A DNA stretch of 64,000 nt from CAVYYW01 sp963772845 (GCA_963772845.1 CAVYYW010000014.1:1240001-1304000), one strand, 5' to 3'; positions 25,765 to 34,702 are shown, counted from the stretch's first letter. Notes: generated by a model from the sequence alone, not told the origin. A program made the numbers and translations.

Positions 25765-27600
25765 TTATTTTGTAACTTTTTTACGTTTATCTGAGCGTTC
25801 TCTTTCAGCTTTGTTAAGAACTTTCTTCCTCATCCGAACGCTTTCTGGAGTAATTTCACATAATTCATCATCATCAAGATAAGCAAGTGAATCCTCCAAG
25901 GATAACTTACGAGATGTTTTCAACGTTGTGGTTTGATCTTTTGTTGATGACCGGACGTTTGTTTGCTGTTTCGCTTTTGTCGCGTTAACCGTCAAATCAT
26001 TTTCACGGTTATGCTCACCGATGATCATACCTTCGTAAACTTTCGTACCTGGGTCAATAAACATAATCCCGCGATCTTCCAGTTGACCAAGAGCATAAGT
26101 CGTTGTTTGACCTGTTTCCATCGCAACCAGAACACCTTGACGGCGGCTGCCGATGGTTTCCTTAAGCATTGGGCTGAAGTGATCAAATGTGTGATTGATT
26201 ACACCATATCCGCGCGTTTCAGATAAGAAATCTCGTCTGTATCCGATCAAGCCTCGGGACGGAATCATAAACTCAAGACGGCTTTGAGTGCCTTCCTGCT
26301 GTTCCATATTTAAAAGCTCGGCTTTTCTTTGACCAAGAGATTCAATAACAGATCCAACATATTCTTCAGGAACGTCAATTTGAACTCTTTCATAAGGTTC
26401 ACATAATTTACCATCTACTTCTTTAATAATAACAGATGGTCTTGAAACTGCAAGCTCGTATCCTTCACGACGCATGTTTTCAATAAGAATCGAAAGGTGA
26501 AGTTCACCGCGGCCGGAAACAACCCATGCATCTGGAGAATCGGTGTTTTCGACTCTGAGACTCACGTCACGCTCTGTTTCAGCATGAAGACGTTCATCGA
26601 GTTTACGGCTAGTAACATACTGACCTTCTTTACCTGCAAAAGGGCTCGTATTGACGACAAATGTCATCTGCATTGTTGGCTCGTCAATTTTTAAAATTGG
26701 AAGCGGATCAATATCGCTCGCATCATTAATTGTTTCACCAATATTAATATCTTCCACGCCAGTGATGGCAATCAGATCTCCAGCTACAGCTTCCTCAATC
26801 TCAACGCGTTTAAGGGCAAAGAATCCGAACAGTTTTGTAACACGGAATGTCTTTGTTGTCCCGTCAGTCTTCACAAGTGTTGCCTGCTGTCCAACCTTTA
26901 TGGAACCTCTGAATACACGTCCAACTCCGATGCGGCCAACGTAATCATTGTAATCAAGCATTGTTACTTGAAACTGAAGGGATTCTTCACGATTATCAAT
27001 TGGTGCAGGGACGTGATCGAGAATGGTATCGAAAACAATGTCCATATTTTGATCAACTTGTTCAGGGTCTGTGCCAGCCACACCATTAACAGCAGATGTG
27101 TATACAACTGGGAATTCAAGCTGTTCTTCATCAGCACCTAAATCAATGAATAAGTCAATCACTTCATCAATAACAGCTTCCGGTCTTGCCATTGGCTTGT
27201 CAATTTTATTAACAACAACGATTGGCTGAAGTTTTTGTTCCAATGCCTTTTTCAGTACAAAACGTGTTTGTGGCATACAGCCTTCATACGCATCAACAAG
27301 CAAAAGGACACCATCGACCATTTTCATGATCCGCTCTACTTCACCGCCAAAGTCAGCATGGCCAGGAGTATCAACAATGTTAATCTTATGGTCCTTATAA
27401 GTTAAGCTTGTATTTTTCGCTAAGATGGTAATACCGCGTTCACGTTCTATATCATTAGAATCCATCGCGCGCTCATTGACATGCTCATTTTGACGAAAGG
27501 TACCTGATTGCATTAATAGCTTGTCGACAAGTGTTGTTTTTCCGTGGTCAACGTGGGCAATAATCGCAATGTTTCTTAGTTCTTCTCTTCTTTTAGTCAT
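25765..27600 (-). CDS. typA: Ribosome-associated translational GTPase TypA/BipA
   Basis: The protein has 611 residues. A GTPase domain (residues 1-200) has AHVDHGKTTLVDKLL, DTPGHADFGGEVER and VVNKIDKP. Beta-barrel and EF-G-like domains follow, with the TypA-specific C-terminal domain after RGLIGYRRDFLSETRG. BipA acts in 50S subunit assembly and growth under stress and cold. The length is as in B. subtilis YlaG (about 612). The gene is followed by ylaH. Confidence 0.96.
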   Translation of the reverse strand: MTKRREELRNIAIIAHVDHGKTTLVDKLLMQSGTFRQNEHVNERAMDSNDIERERGITILAKNTSLTYKDHKINIVDTPGHADFGGEVERIMKMVDGVLLLVDAYEGCMPQTRFVLKKALEQKLQPIVVVNKIDKPMARPEAVIDEVIDLFIDLGADEEQLEFPVVYTSAVNGVAGTDPEQVDQNMDIVFDTILDHVPAPIDNREESLQFQVTMLDYNDYVGRIGVGRVFRGSIKVGQQATLVKTDGTTKTFRVTKLFGFFALKRVEIEEAVAGDLIAITGVEDINIGETINDASDIDPLPILKIDEPTMQMTFVVNTSPFAGKEGQYVTSRKLDERLHAETERDVSLRVENTDSPDAWVVSGRGELHLSILIENMRREGYELAVSRPSVIIKEVDGKLCEPYERVQIDVPEEYVGSVIESLGQRKAELLNMEQQEGTQSRLEFMIPSRGLIGYRRDFLSETRGYGVINHTFDHFSPMLKETIGSRRQGVLVAMETGQTTTYALGQLEDRGIMFIDPGTKVYEGMIIGEHNRENDLTVNATKAKQQTNVRSSTKDQTTTLKTSRKLSLEDSLAYLDDDELCEITPESVRMRKKVLNKAERERSDKRKKVTK

Positions 27601-27713
27601 TTTTTAAACTCTCCTCATGAATGCAATAAACCATATAATTATAACATAAAAAACGGACATAAACCTTTTTCTTTTAAAAAGAATACGCTAAACTGTAATT
27701 GGAGGCGTTGTCT

Positions 27714-27878
27714 ATGAATTTTATATTACTTTTAATGGCCGTGCTTGTAGTTGCCTGCCTGGCAGGGATCGGCGGAGCCGTTGCCTATGGCAGTTCGATT
27801 GGTGTCGTACTTTGTATTATTGGCGCCTGCGTATTTATGGGCCTTGGGTTTGTCATTCGCCGAAAATGGTCTTCATAA
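27714..27878 (+). CDS. ylaF: YlaF-type small membrane protein (DUF5325)
   Basis: This protein of 54 residues begins MNFILLLMAVLVVAC, has two transmembrane segments separated by a short glycine-rich turn (GIGGAVAYGSSIG), and ends in a basic RRKWSS tail. GGAGG lies 8 nt before the ATG. It is divergent from typA, exactly as ylaF is in B. subtilis. Function unknown. The assignment rests on position, size and topology. Confidence 0.8.
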   Translation: MNFILLLMAVLVVACLAGIGGAVAYGSSIGVVLCIIGACVFMGLGFVIRRKWSS

Positions 27879-27895
27879 TAATTTAGCAGCACACT

Positions 27896-27926
27896 AAAAA
27901 GCGGGTGAATTTGCCCGCTTTTTCTT
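27896..27926. terminator. Bidirectional terminator between ylaF and suhB
   Basis: AAAAAGCGGG and CCCGCTTTTT form a perfect 10-bp stem between the convergent ylaF and suhB genes. Confidence 0.88.
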
Positions 27927-27984
27927 TACTTTAAAACGTGCGTTCTGTTTTATTTTAACTGTTTGCAACTCAATCTATACATTA

Positions 27985-28818
27985 TCACAATGGACCGTCT
28001 TTTATAAACCCGCCTTTTTGAAGCTCTTTTTGGATGTGTTCGTGAATCGCCTCATGAACTGCCGGATTGCCAGCCATGATCGAATTTTGGCTGAGCAGGT
28101 CAATCGGTTCACCATTTACTCTTGTGGCCGTGCCTCCCACTTCTTCAAGCAAAATCAATCCAGCACCATAATCCCATGGTGAAAGCCTCATCGTAAAGTA
28201 GATATCCAGCAACCCTGCTGCTGCATATGCCAATTCAATGGCTGCTGAACCATAAGATCGTGTTCCACGGCTTCTAAGAGCTACCGGCTTCATGATTTCA
28301 GGGTCTATCCGTCTGTTTTTATTTATCCAGGTCATATTAATACCAAGAATAGACTCATCCAGTTTAACAGGTTTAAGCCTATCCAATTTTTTATCATTTA
28401 AATAGGCGCCTTCTCCAGCAATCGTATGGAAAAGCTCGTCTGCCATAACATCATAAATCAGTGCTACTTTACCTATGCCATCTTCATAAACGCCGATTGA
28501 TATGGCAAAGTGTCTTTGTTGATGCACAAAATTCATTGTTCCATCTATGGGATCGATTAGCCACAGGGTTCCCTTGTTAGACTGAACATCATCTCCAAAT
28601 CCTTCCTCGGACACGATCTGATGTCCCGGATAGTGCTGATGCACTTTTTCTATAAAGAACTTCTCAGTCTGTTTATCCATATTTGTAACAAGGTCATCAT
28701 GTGAACTTTTATAGCCAACATCTATTGTGTGGTTCAATGACTCTCTAAGGGTATTGCCAGCCTCTTTGATCCATTCAGAGGCTTGTTGATGCAATTGTTT
28801 CCAATCCGTATGTTCCAT
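27985..28818 (-). CDS. suhB: Inositol monophosphatase family protein
   Basis: This protein of 277 residues has the Mg2+-dependent phosphatase motifs SEEGFGDD, LIDPIDGTMNFVHQ (metal site) and SPWDYGAGLILLEEVGG. It corresponds to B. subtilis YktC. It dephosphorylates inositol-1-phosphate and related sugar phosphates in vitro; the physiological substrate in Firmicutes is uncertain. It is followed by a bidirectional terminator, and a small gene lies upstream on the same strand. Confidence 0.9.
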   Translation of the reverse strand: MEHTDWKQLHQQASEWIKEAGNTLRESLNHTIDVGYKSSHDDLVTNMDKQTEKFFIEKVHQHYPGHQIVSEEGFGDDVQSNKGTLWLIDPIDGTMNFVHQQRHFAISIGVYEDGIGKVALIYDVMADELFHTIAGEGAYLNDKKLDRLKPVKLDESILGINMTWINKNRRIDPEIMKPVALRSRGTRSYGSAAIELAYAAAGLLDIYFTMRLSPWDYGAGLILLEEVGGTATRVNGEPIDLLSQNSIMAGNPAVHEAIHEHIQKELQKGGFIKDGPL

Positions 28819-28939
28819 TAATATGCTCCTTTAATAACACAGCGTTAACGTACTTAATTAAATTCATCTATTATAAGTATGACACAAACTGCAGGAAGAA
28901 AAAACATTCTTGCCTGATTAATCGTCTGAAGGCTACAAA

Positions 28940-28969
28940 AATAAAAGACCCTCTTTATTTGAGGGTCTA
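28940..28969 (-). terminator. Terminator of the ykzI-type gene
   Basis: AGACCCTC and GAGGGTCT form a perfect 8-bp stem with a 7-nt loop, followed on the minus strand by TTTTATTTTTG. Confidence 0.85.
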
Positions 28970-28972
28970 TCC

Positions 28973-29161
28973 CTATGCTTCAAGTCGGATCCATTCCTGA
29001 CGCAGTTTTTCTAATCGGTTCTTGCACGCCACCATTTCTTCGGTGTTATTTTGAAGCATGGCGTCATGCAGTGTAGCCAATTCATAATCAATTTCTAGCT
29101 TAACAACGGGAATCCGCTGTTCACCGTCTTTTCTCCTGAATGTCTGTATGACCTGTTTCAT
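28973..29161 (-). CDS. ykzI: Small conserved protein in the ykzI position
   Basis: This protein of 62 residues begins MKQVIQTFRRKDGEQRIPVV, followed by two charged helices (YELATLHDAMLQ and KNRLEKLRQEWIRLEA). It has no membrane segment or cysteine. B. subtilis has the small gene ykzI between yktB and yktC, and this gene is in the same place. The symbol is positional. Function unknown. Confidence 0.7.
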   Translation of the reverse strand: MKQVIQTFRRKDGEQRIPVVKLEIDYELATLHDAMLQNNTEEMVACKNRLEKLRQEWIRLEA

Positions 29162-29421
29162 GGTTACCTACACTTCCCTTCCATCAATGTATAAAAATAA
29201 TGAAATAGGACCCGGGTCATTTGTTATTAACCGAATGTTCTGACTTATTTGGGTATTTGAGATATTATATGACACCCTGTCTTGTTATGCAACTTATCTT
29301 TATTTAATTGATTAATACATTCCTCGAATTCAGGCTTTTTAAACCTGCAGGCTGTAAAGTTAGACAATTTTTATATTAATTATTACACTAGAAAAAGAGA
29401 AATTTTAAGTGAGGTGCCTTA

Positions 29422-30066
29422 ATGAATTTTACAGGGTTCAAGGAAAAGGATTTTAAAATATTTCAAATTGACGGACTCGGAGACAGAATGGAAGCCATCC
29501 AATCTCACATTCAGCCTAAATTTGAGGAAATTTCAAAAAGAATCGCACCTGAATTAGCTTTACTTACAGGTGAGGACATGCACACTCATATTGCAAAACA
29601 TGCGAGACGGACTGTTAATCCACCCAATGACACATGGGTTGCTTTTTCAGATAGCCGTCGCGGGTATAAAAAGCATCCTCACTTCCAATTCGGCCTCTGG
29701 GGCTCTCATCTTTTCATCTGGTTCGCGTTGATTTATGAATCACCTTATAAGGAAGATGCCGCCCGCGCTTATGCTGCTCATGCTGACAGAATATATTCTT
29801 CAATCCCTGATAGCTTTTGCTGGTCCTCTGATCATATGAAGCCTGATGTGAAGCCGCAAAACAAGTTAAGCAAAGACGGTTTTAAGCACCTAGTCCATCG
29901 GCTGGGTACAGTTAAAAAAGCTGAATTGTTATGCGGCAAAGTGGTTCCTCGCGAAAGCGCAGTTGAGCTAAATGACAAAGAATTAATTGAAATGATCCAG
30001 GATACGTATAAGACAGTGCTTCCGCTATACAAAATGGCAAAAAGCGCCGTCATGATTAACGGCTGA
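29422..30066 (+). CDS. yktB: UPF0637 family protein YktB (DUF1054)
   Basis: This protein of 214 residues begins MNFTGFKEKDFKIFQIDGL, with the conserved blocks HIAKHARRTVNPPNDTWVAF and FQFGLWGSHLFIWF. The family is confined to Firmicutes and has no known activity. GAGGTG precedes the ATG. It is monocistronic, divergent from ykzI. The 260 bp before it are AT-rich and show no further gene. Confidence 0.9.
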   Translation: MNFTGFKEKDFKIFQIDGLGDRMEAIQSHIQPKFEEISKRIAPELALLTGEDMHTHIAKHARRTVNPPNDTWVAFSDSRRGYKKHPHFQFGLWGSHLFIWFALIYESPYKEDAARAYAAHADRIYSSIPDSFCWSSDHMKPDVKPQNKLSKDGFKHLVHRLGTVKKAELLCGKVVPRESAVELNDKELIEMIQDTYKTVLPLYKMAKSAVMING

Positions 30067-30109
30067 GAAGATCATTCAACTCACCAATCGTTTCCCCACT
30101 ATTTTTCAT

Positions 30110-30155
30110 AAAAGAGAGCAGCTCCTAATCAGTGGGGTTGCTCTCTTTACTTTTT
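30110..30155 (+). terminator. Terminator of yktB
   Basis: AAAGAGAGCA and TGCTCTCTTT form a perfect 10-bp outer stem, with partial pairing inside, followed by a T-rich run on the plus strand. Confidence 0.75.
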
Positions 30156-30189
30156 TATATGCCTTATCCAAAAAAAAGGACTTGGTTTT

Positions 30190-31158
30190 TCAACGGTTAA
30201 TTATTCCGCCTATTCTTTCATAAGAGGAGGAGGCTTCTTTAATCATTCTTTCAATTAATTCTGAGACAGCTGGAATGTCATCTATTCTGCCTGCAATTTG
30301 ACCTGCCCATCCAAAACCGTTCTCTTTTCCACAATAAGCAAACTGTGTGTTTGCGCTTCCGCTGATAAAATCCTTTAGTTCTTCATACGTTGCATGTTTG
30401 GCTTCCAATTCCAGAATATGGTCTGTCCAGCTATTTTTGATCGCGCGTGCCGGTGCGCCGATCGACCGCTTGACAATAACTGTTTCCGATTCATTCATTG
30501 CAAGCAATTTCTCTTTATATACCTTGTTTGCATGCACGCACTCTTTTGTTGCAATAAACCTTGTGCCCATTTCAATCCCTTCTGCTCCTAGCGCAAGTGC
30601 AGCAAGCAGACCTTGACCGTCACCGATTCCTCCTGACGCAATCACCGGTATACTTACTGCTTCTGCCACAGAAGGGGTCAGTACAAAGGTCCCAATATCT
30701 TCTTTCCCTAAGTGGCCCCCACCTTCCTGTCCAACGACCATTACAGCATCTGCACCTAGAGCTTCAGCTTTCTGAGCTTGTCTTTTCGAGGAGACCAGCA
30801 CTAGTTTTTTAATAGTCGTTCCTTCTAACAGCTTAAATACCGGAGCAGGGTTTCCTCCAGTAATTGTTATCACAGGCACTTCCGCCTCTATCGCAGTTTC
30901 CAGATAACTTTCATAGGCTGCACCGTATCGACTGATTGCAAAATTCACTCCGAATGGGCGCTCGGTTTTTTGTCTGACTTTCTTAATTTCGTTAGCCAGT
31001 TCTGCTGGTGATGTACACGTCATTGCCGTCAGTTGTCCTAGACCGCCAGCTTCAGATACTGCAGCAGCAAGTTCAGAATAAGCCAGATAGGCAAGACCTC
31101 CCTGAATGATCGGGTAATCAATACCTAATAGCGATGTTATCCTTGTTTTCCAAGCCAT
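30190..31158 (-). CDS. Nitronate monooxygenase-type FMN enzyme
   Basis: This TIM-barrel flavoprotein of 322 residues begins near YPIIQGGLAYLAYSELAAAV. The phosphate-binding loop of FMN is VIASGGIGDGQGLLAALALG, and the catalytic/substrate stretch is GQEGGGH. The family includes nitronate monooxygenases and the enoyl reductase FabK, and sequence alone does not fully separate them. The ATG at 31158 is chosen because GGAG lies 8 nt before it; the frame extends 13 codons further. It stands where yktA lies in B. subtilis, next to speA. Confidence 0.85.
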   Translation of the reverse strand: MAWKTRITSLLGIDYPIIQGGLAYLAYSELAAAVSEAGGLGQLTAMTCTSPAELANEIKKVRQKTERPFGVNFAISRYGAAYESYLETAIEAEVPVITITGGNPAPVFKLLEGTTIKKLVLVSSKRQAQKAEALGADAVMVVGQEGGGHLGKEDIGTFVLTPSVAEAVSIPVIASGGIGDGQGLLAALALGAEGIEMGTRFIATKECVHANKVYKEKLLAMNESETVIVKRSIGAPARAIKNSWTDHILELEAKHATYEELKDFISGSANTQFAYCGKENGFGWAGQIAGRIDDIPAVSELIERMIKEASSSYERIGGIINR

Positions 31159-31269
31159 TTCAGCAACTCCTTCTTCTTCTCTCTTTGTATGTTCCAATAA
31201 TTCTTCTTGAAACCATGACCTATGTTAGACTATGATGAATTTAGTTTGAAAAAAATAGAGGTGTATAGA

Positions 31270-32748
31270 TTGTCACAAAACGAAACGCCGTTACTAACCG
31301 GCTTACTTCATTATATCAAAAACCAGCCCATACAGTTTCATATCCCAGGTCATAAAAAAGGAAAAGGAATGGATCCTGAATTCCGGAAATTTATTGGCGA
31401 TAATATTCTGGCTATTGATCTTATAAACATAGCACCACTTGATGACCTGCATCAGCCACACGGGATGATCATGGAGGCACAAGACCTTGCAGCCAAAGCC
31501 TTTGATGCGGACGCCACTTTTTTCTGCGTGCAAGGAACGAGCGGTGCCATCATGGCGATGGTGCTGTCTGTATGTGCACCAGGCGATAAAATCATCGTGC
31601 CACGAAATGTACACAAATCCGTTCTATCGGCCATTATTTTTTCAGGAGCTGTCCCTATTTTTATTTATCCTGAAATTGATCCGCTGCTTGGTATTTCTCA
31701 TGGTGTGACAACTCACGCTGTAGAAAAGGCACTCGAACAGCACCCGGATGCAAAAGCCGTCCTTGTGATCAATCCTACTTACTTTGGGATCGCAGGAGAT
31801 CTGAAGCAGATTGTCAGCATAGCTCACAGCCGTAATATTCCGGTGCTTGTGGATGAGGCTCATGGTGTTCATATACACTTTCATAAATCATTGCCTTTAT
31901 CAGCTATGCAAGCAGGTGCCGACATGGCAGCGACCAGTGTTCACAAACTTGGCGGTTCTCTTACTCAGAGCTCTGTTTTGAACGTCAAGGAAGGGCTGGT
32001 TTCTTCAGACCATGTTCAATCAATTCTAAGCATGCTCACCACCACGTCCACTTCTTATCCTCTCCTTGCTTCTCTAGACGCCGCGCGACGTTACTTAGCA
32101 ACGGAAGGAGAAACACTTATTTCAAAAGCGATGGAGCTTGCGGAGTCAGCTAGAAGCCAAATAAATGAAATCAGCGGTCTTTATTGTGTCGGTAAGGAAA
32201 TATTGGGCACACAAGCCACTTATGATATGGATCCGACAAAACTTCTTATTTCGGTAAAGTCGCTTGGAATCACCGGTTATGATGCCGAAGTATGGCTGCG
32301 GGCAAACAAGAATATCGAAGTTGAACTATCGGATTTATACAATATTCTCTGCCTGATCACCCCCGGTGACGATGCCGTGTCTATTTCCGCCTTGCTTGAA
32401 GGACTGAAAGAGCTAAGCAAGGATACACAGACTCACAAGCTTCATAGCGATGTAAAAGAAACATCTGTTCACGTTCCTCAAATGCCGAAAATGGCCTTTA
32501 CCCCTCGTGCTGCTTTCTATGCCGAGACAGAATCTGTCCCTTTTTGGGAAGCAGAAGGACGGATTATTGCTGAGTTTGTAATGGTTTATCCGCCAGGAAT
32601 TCCAATTTTTACGCCTGGCGAAATTATAACAAAAGAAAATTTAAATTATATTATTGAAAATCGAGAAGCCGGCTTGCCTGTTCAAGGGCCAGAGGATTTA
32701 TCACTTCAGCAATTAAAAGTTGTCAGAGAAGTTATGCCCATTCAATAA
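31270..32748 (+). CDS. speA: Arginine decarboxylase (Orn/Lys/Arg decarboxylase class I fold)
   Basis: This protein of 492 residues has an N-terminal HIPGHKKGKGMDPEF, the PLP site ATSVHKLGGSLTQSS (Schiff-base Lys) and DEAHGVHIHF. It makes agmatine, the first step to putrescine and spermidine. TTG at 31270, 6 nt after AGAGGTG, is the start: the product then begins SQNETPL after the initiator, like B. subtilis SpeA (MSQHETPL, 490 residues). The longer frame from 31222 is not used. It lies next to the SR1 locus, as in B. subtilis. Confidence 0.93.
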   Translation: MSQNETPLLTGLLHYIKNQPIQFHIPGHKKGKGMDPEFRKFIGDNILAIDLINIAPLDDLHQPHGMIMEAQDLAAKAFDADATFFCVQGTSGAIMAMVLSVCAPGDKIIVPRNVHKSVLSAIIFSGAVPIFIYPEIDPLLGISHGVTTHAVEKALEQHPDAKAVLVINPTYFGIAGDLKQIVSIAHSRNIPVLVDEAHGVHIHFHKSLPLSAMQAGADMAATSVHKLGGSLTQSSVLNVKEGLVSSDHVQSILSMLTTTSTSYPLLASLDAARRYLATEGETLISKAMELAESARSQINEISGLYCVGKEILGTQATYDMDPTKLLISVKSLGITGYDAEVWLRANKNIEVELSDLYNILCLITPGDDAVSISALLEGLKELSKDTQTHKLHSDVKETSVHVPQMPKMAFTPRAAFYAETESVPFWEAEGRIIAEFVMVYPPGIPIFTPGEIITKENLNYIIENREAGLPVQGPEDLSLQQLKVVREVMPIQ

Positions 32749-32803
32749 ATGTCATCTCCTTCATCTAGCTCGTAGAGGAGAATTGGAAGAAGGATTCAGA
32801 CGC

Positions 32804-32847
32804 AAAAAAAAGACTGTTCAGCTTGGTAGCTGAGCAGTCTTTTTTTG
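32804..32847. terminator. Bidirectional terminator of speA and SR1
   Basis: AGACTG-TCAGCT and AGCTGA-CAGTCT pair with one internal mismatch around a TGGT loop. Seven or more A lie to the left and seven T to the right. It terminates speA on plus and SR1 on minus. Confidence 0.9.
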
Positions 32848-32858
32848 TGTATTGAAGG

Positions 32859-32978
32859 TTATTTTCCAGCAGGTTTCTTTTTTTTGCAATTCGGACACGT
32901 GCTGTAGAGCGTTCTGACTTTTGAATCCTGAACATGTTCAATCGTACAATTACACTTTTGACAGATGATTGTTCCCAT
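32859..32978 (-). CDS. sr1P: SR1P, GapA-binding peptide
   Basis: This 39-residue peptide starts MGTIICQKCNCTIEHVQ and has a C-x2-C-x1-C cluster plus a second pair CPNC, then a lysine-rich tail KKKKPAGK. It resembles SR1P, which binds the glycolytic GapA and aids the GapA-RNase J1 interaction. AAAGGAG lies 9 nt before the ATG. It is encoded within the SR1 RNA. The RNase J1 gene is also in this window. Confidence 0.9.
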   Translation of the reverse strand: MGTIICQKCNCTIEHVQDSKVRTLYSTCPNCKKKKPAGK

Positions 32979-32994
32979 TCAAACCATCTCCTTT

Positions 32995-33008
32995 TGTAAG
33001 CGCTTTAT
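32995..33008. promoter_or_regulatory. cre site (CcpA) at the SR1 start
   Basis: TGTAAGCGCTTTAT matches the cre consensus TGWAANCGNTNWCA at all but the last two positions. It covers the expected SR1 transcription start, where bound CcpA would block transcription. Confidence 0.6.
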
Positions 33009-33014
33009 GTACAT

Positions 33015-33043
33015 ATAATATGACACATTGAAGGGAAAGTCAA
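33015..33043 (-). promoter_or_regulatory. Sigma-A promoter of SR1
   Basis: On the minus strand TTGACT and TATTAT are separated by exactly 17 bp. The expected start is about 33008, which places the terminator about 205 nt downstream. Confidence 0.85.
33017..33027 (-). promoter_or_regulatory. CcpN-type operator in the SR1 promoter
   Basis: TGTGTCATATT on the minus strand fits the recalled CcpN consensus TRTGHYATAYW at all 11 positions and overlaps the -10 element. In B. subtilis CcpN is the main repressor of SR1 under glycolytic conditions. Confidence 0.6.
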
Positions 33044-33083
33044 TACAATAGTATAACCTAATTTAATAATTATGACCCATTAA

Positions 33084-33929
33084 TTAAAGTGTTGTTTTAA
33101 TTTTATGCGGATCAACAAAGGTATAGCCCTTTTGTTTTAAACCTTTTATGATATCCGGTAAAGCTGCGGCAGTCCATGGTCTGTCATGCATCAGAACAAT
33201 TGATCCGCTAAACAGCAACGGTGTCGTAAGCATAATTTTTGTTAAGGACGTTTTATTTTCATATTGTTTTACAAAATCGTATCCAAATGTCCAGTTCATC
33301 AGGAGCATATTGTTATTTTTAGCGAGCTGTTTCGTCGTGGTTGTATTTTTACCATAAGGAGCTCTGAAAAAAAGCGGTGGCTTCCCTGTAATGTTTTTGA
33401 TCTCATCATAAACAGACATGACTTCCTGCTTCTGATCTGCCGGTTTCAAAGTGGTAAGATCCGCATGGGAATACGTATGGTCCCCAAGCATATTACCCAT
33501 GCTTATTAAACTTTTCAACGTGTTTTTCTTTTTATCCGTTGTTAAAAAGTGTCCATTAATAAAGAAAATCGTATGTATACCATTTTTTTTCAGCGTATTT
33601 GCAATGTCCATCGCGTGCTGATCAGGAGCGTCATCAAACGTTAATAAAATAATCTTTTTCTTATTGGTTGGATCAATGGGTTTGATTGTCCATGTCTTTT
33701 GGTCAATATAGTATTCTGGTTTGATTTCTTTTTTTGCTTTTGCCTTAGCTGCCTCTTTATCTTTAGTGGCTGTTTTTTTCTTTGAAGATGCCTTGGCAGA
33801 TTTGTCATTTGATGCAGATGTTTTTTTAGCCTGTGTGTCTGCGGATTTGTCATTTGATGCAGAAGATTGCTGAGAACAGCCAGAAATGACAAGCAACATT
33901 AATAATACAAAAATCGTCAATCTTTTCAT
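33084..33929 (-). CDS. Polysaccharide deacetylase family lipoprotein
   Basis: The protein has 281 residues. The lipoprotein signal ends LLVISGC. A low-complexity Lys/Ser/Ala linker holds a repeated SASNDKSA unit, followed by a NodB-type deacetylase domain (about 90-275). Catalytic motifs are TFDDAP (usual form TFDDGP), HTYSH and RAPYG, then LMHD. It probably deacetylates peptidoglycan or another wall glycan outside the cell. The ATG at 33929 is chosen for its signal peptide and an upstream purine-rich site. It lies between SR1 and the Slp-like gene. Confidence 0.87.
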   Translation of the reverse strand: MKRLTIFVLLMLLVISGCSQQSSASNDKSADTQAKKTSASNDKSAKASSKKKTATKDKEAAKAKAKKEIKPEYYIDQKTWTIKPIDPTNKKKIILLTFDDAPDQHAMDIANTLKKNGIHTIFFINGHFLTTDKKKNTLKSLISMGNMLGDHTYSHADLTTLKPADQKQEVMSVYDEIKNITGKPPLFFRAPYGKNTTTTKQLAKNNNMLLMNWTFGYDFVKQYENKTSLTKIMLTTPLLFSGSIVLMHDRPWTAAALPDIIKGLKQKGYTFVDPHKIKTTL

Positions 33930-34144
33930 AAGCAACTCTTTTCTTAATTGGAATAGTGTGGATATTTTAATTATGGCATGGCTCGTTCCTGATCTCAACC
34001 CTTCAGGTTAAATATTTATGCCCTCTATTAAATTACTGTTGTACAGGTTTCATTTATATGACAGTTTCTTGCAAAATACGTTTTTGTTTTTTTATCATGA
34101 TAGAATGGTTTTAAGAAAACTGGTTCATTCTAGGAGGCTTCCCA

Positions 34145-34543
34145 TTGCAAGGAATCAAAATGTTGAAACTTTTGCCATTGTTTATCTTGTTAATGTTAAT
34201 CACTGGAGGCGCTGCCATGTCCAGTGAGAAATCGACAGATATTTTAAATACGTTTAATGGCAGCGGTTATCATGCCATTATTTTGACAGATAATGACGAA
34301 CACTTGAACGGACAGTATTATTATGCGCTCTTAATGATGAGAGACCGGCATCCTGGTCAATCGTATGATGTTCATATTTATAATAAAAAAGACAGACCTT
34401 CATTGACCGATCAATTTAAGGTTAAAAGCTATCCAGCTCTTGTGCTGATTAAAGATCATCAAGCCGTTTCCATGATAGCCGGCCCGAATAACTGGTCTAA
34501 GATATATAAAAAGCTGAACAAGCTTCCGGACATTACATCTTAA
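34145..34543 (+). CDS. Slp-like secreted protein with thioredoxin-like fold
   Basis: The protein has 132 residues. A hydrophobic N-terminal segment (LLPLFILLMLITGG) is followed by a small alpha/beta domain with the thioredoxin-like cis-Pro stretch VKSYPALVLIKD, lacking a CxxC pair. B. subtilis has the small lipoprotein gene slp between pdhD and speA, and this gene lies in the same interval. The lipobox Cys is missing (LITGGA where LxGC is expected), so it may stay as an N-terminal anchor. TTG start, 7 nt after AGGAGG. Confidence 0.72.
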   Translation: MQGIKMLKLLPLFILLMLITGGAAMSSEKSTDILNTFNGSGYHAIILTDNDEHLNGQYYYALLMMRDRHPGQSYDVHIYNKKDRPSLTDQFKVKSYPALVLIKDHQAVSMIAGPNNWSKIYKKLNKLPDITS

Positions 34544-34562
34544 TAACATCCTCTTCTCACCC

Positions 34563-34602
34563 AGCCAGCAGGCTTCTCTAAACGGGAGCAAGCTGGCTTT
34601 TC
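34563..34602 (+). terminator. Terminator of the Slp-like gene
   Basis: AGCCAGC and GCTGGCT form the stem, with extra pairing inside, followed by TTTT on the plus strand. Confidence 0.65.
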
Positions 34603-34702
34603 TATTGCGTTCTGATGTGATAGAAATGAAGCATTACTGGAAGTTATGATAAAATGTATCATGTATAATTCTACTGAATGAATAATTTAGGAGGTATTTG
34701 GA

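Larger units (their letters stand above)
32804..33008 (-). ncRNA. sr1: SR1 dual-function small RNA
   Basis: The predicted transcript runs from just after the promoter (33015-33043) to the terminator, about 205 nt, the length reported for B. subtilis SR1. It encodes the SR1P peptide and lies beside speA, as in B. subtilis. There SR1 base-pairs with ahrC mRNA, and its peptide binds GapA. A cre-type site spans the start and a CcpN-type site overlaps the -10 box, matching the known carbon-source repression. The RNA ends are inferred, not measured. Confidence 0.85.

Noticed and set aside
33264..33509. Plus-strand frame within the deacetylase gene
   Set aside because: Antisense shadow of conserved deacetylase motifs.
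34018..34227. Frame of 69 codons overlapping the Slp-like gene start
   Set aside because: No ribosome site, and the overlapping frame has AGGAGG plus a signal-like N-terminus.
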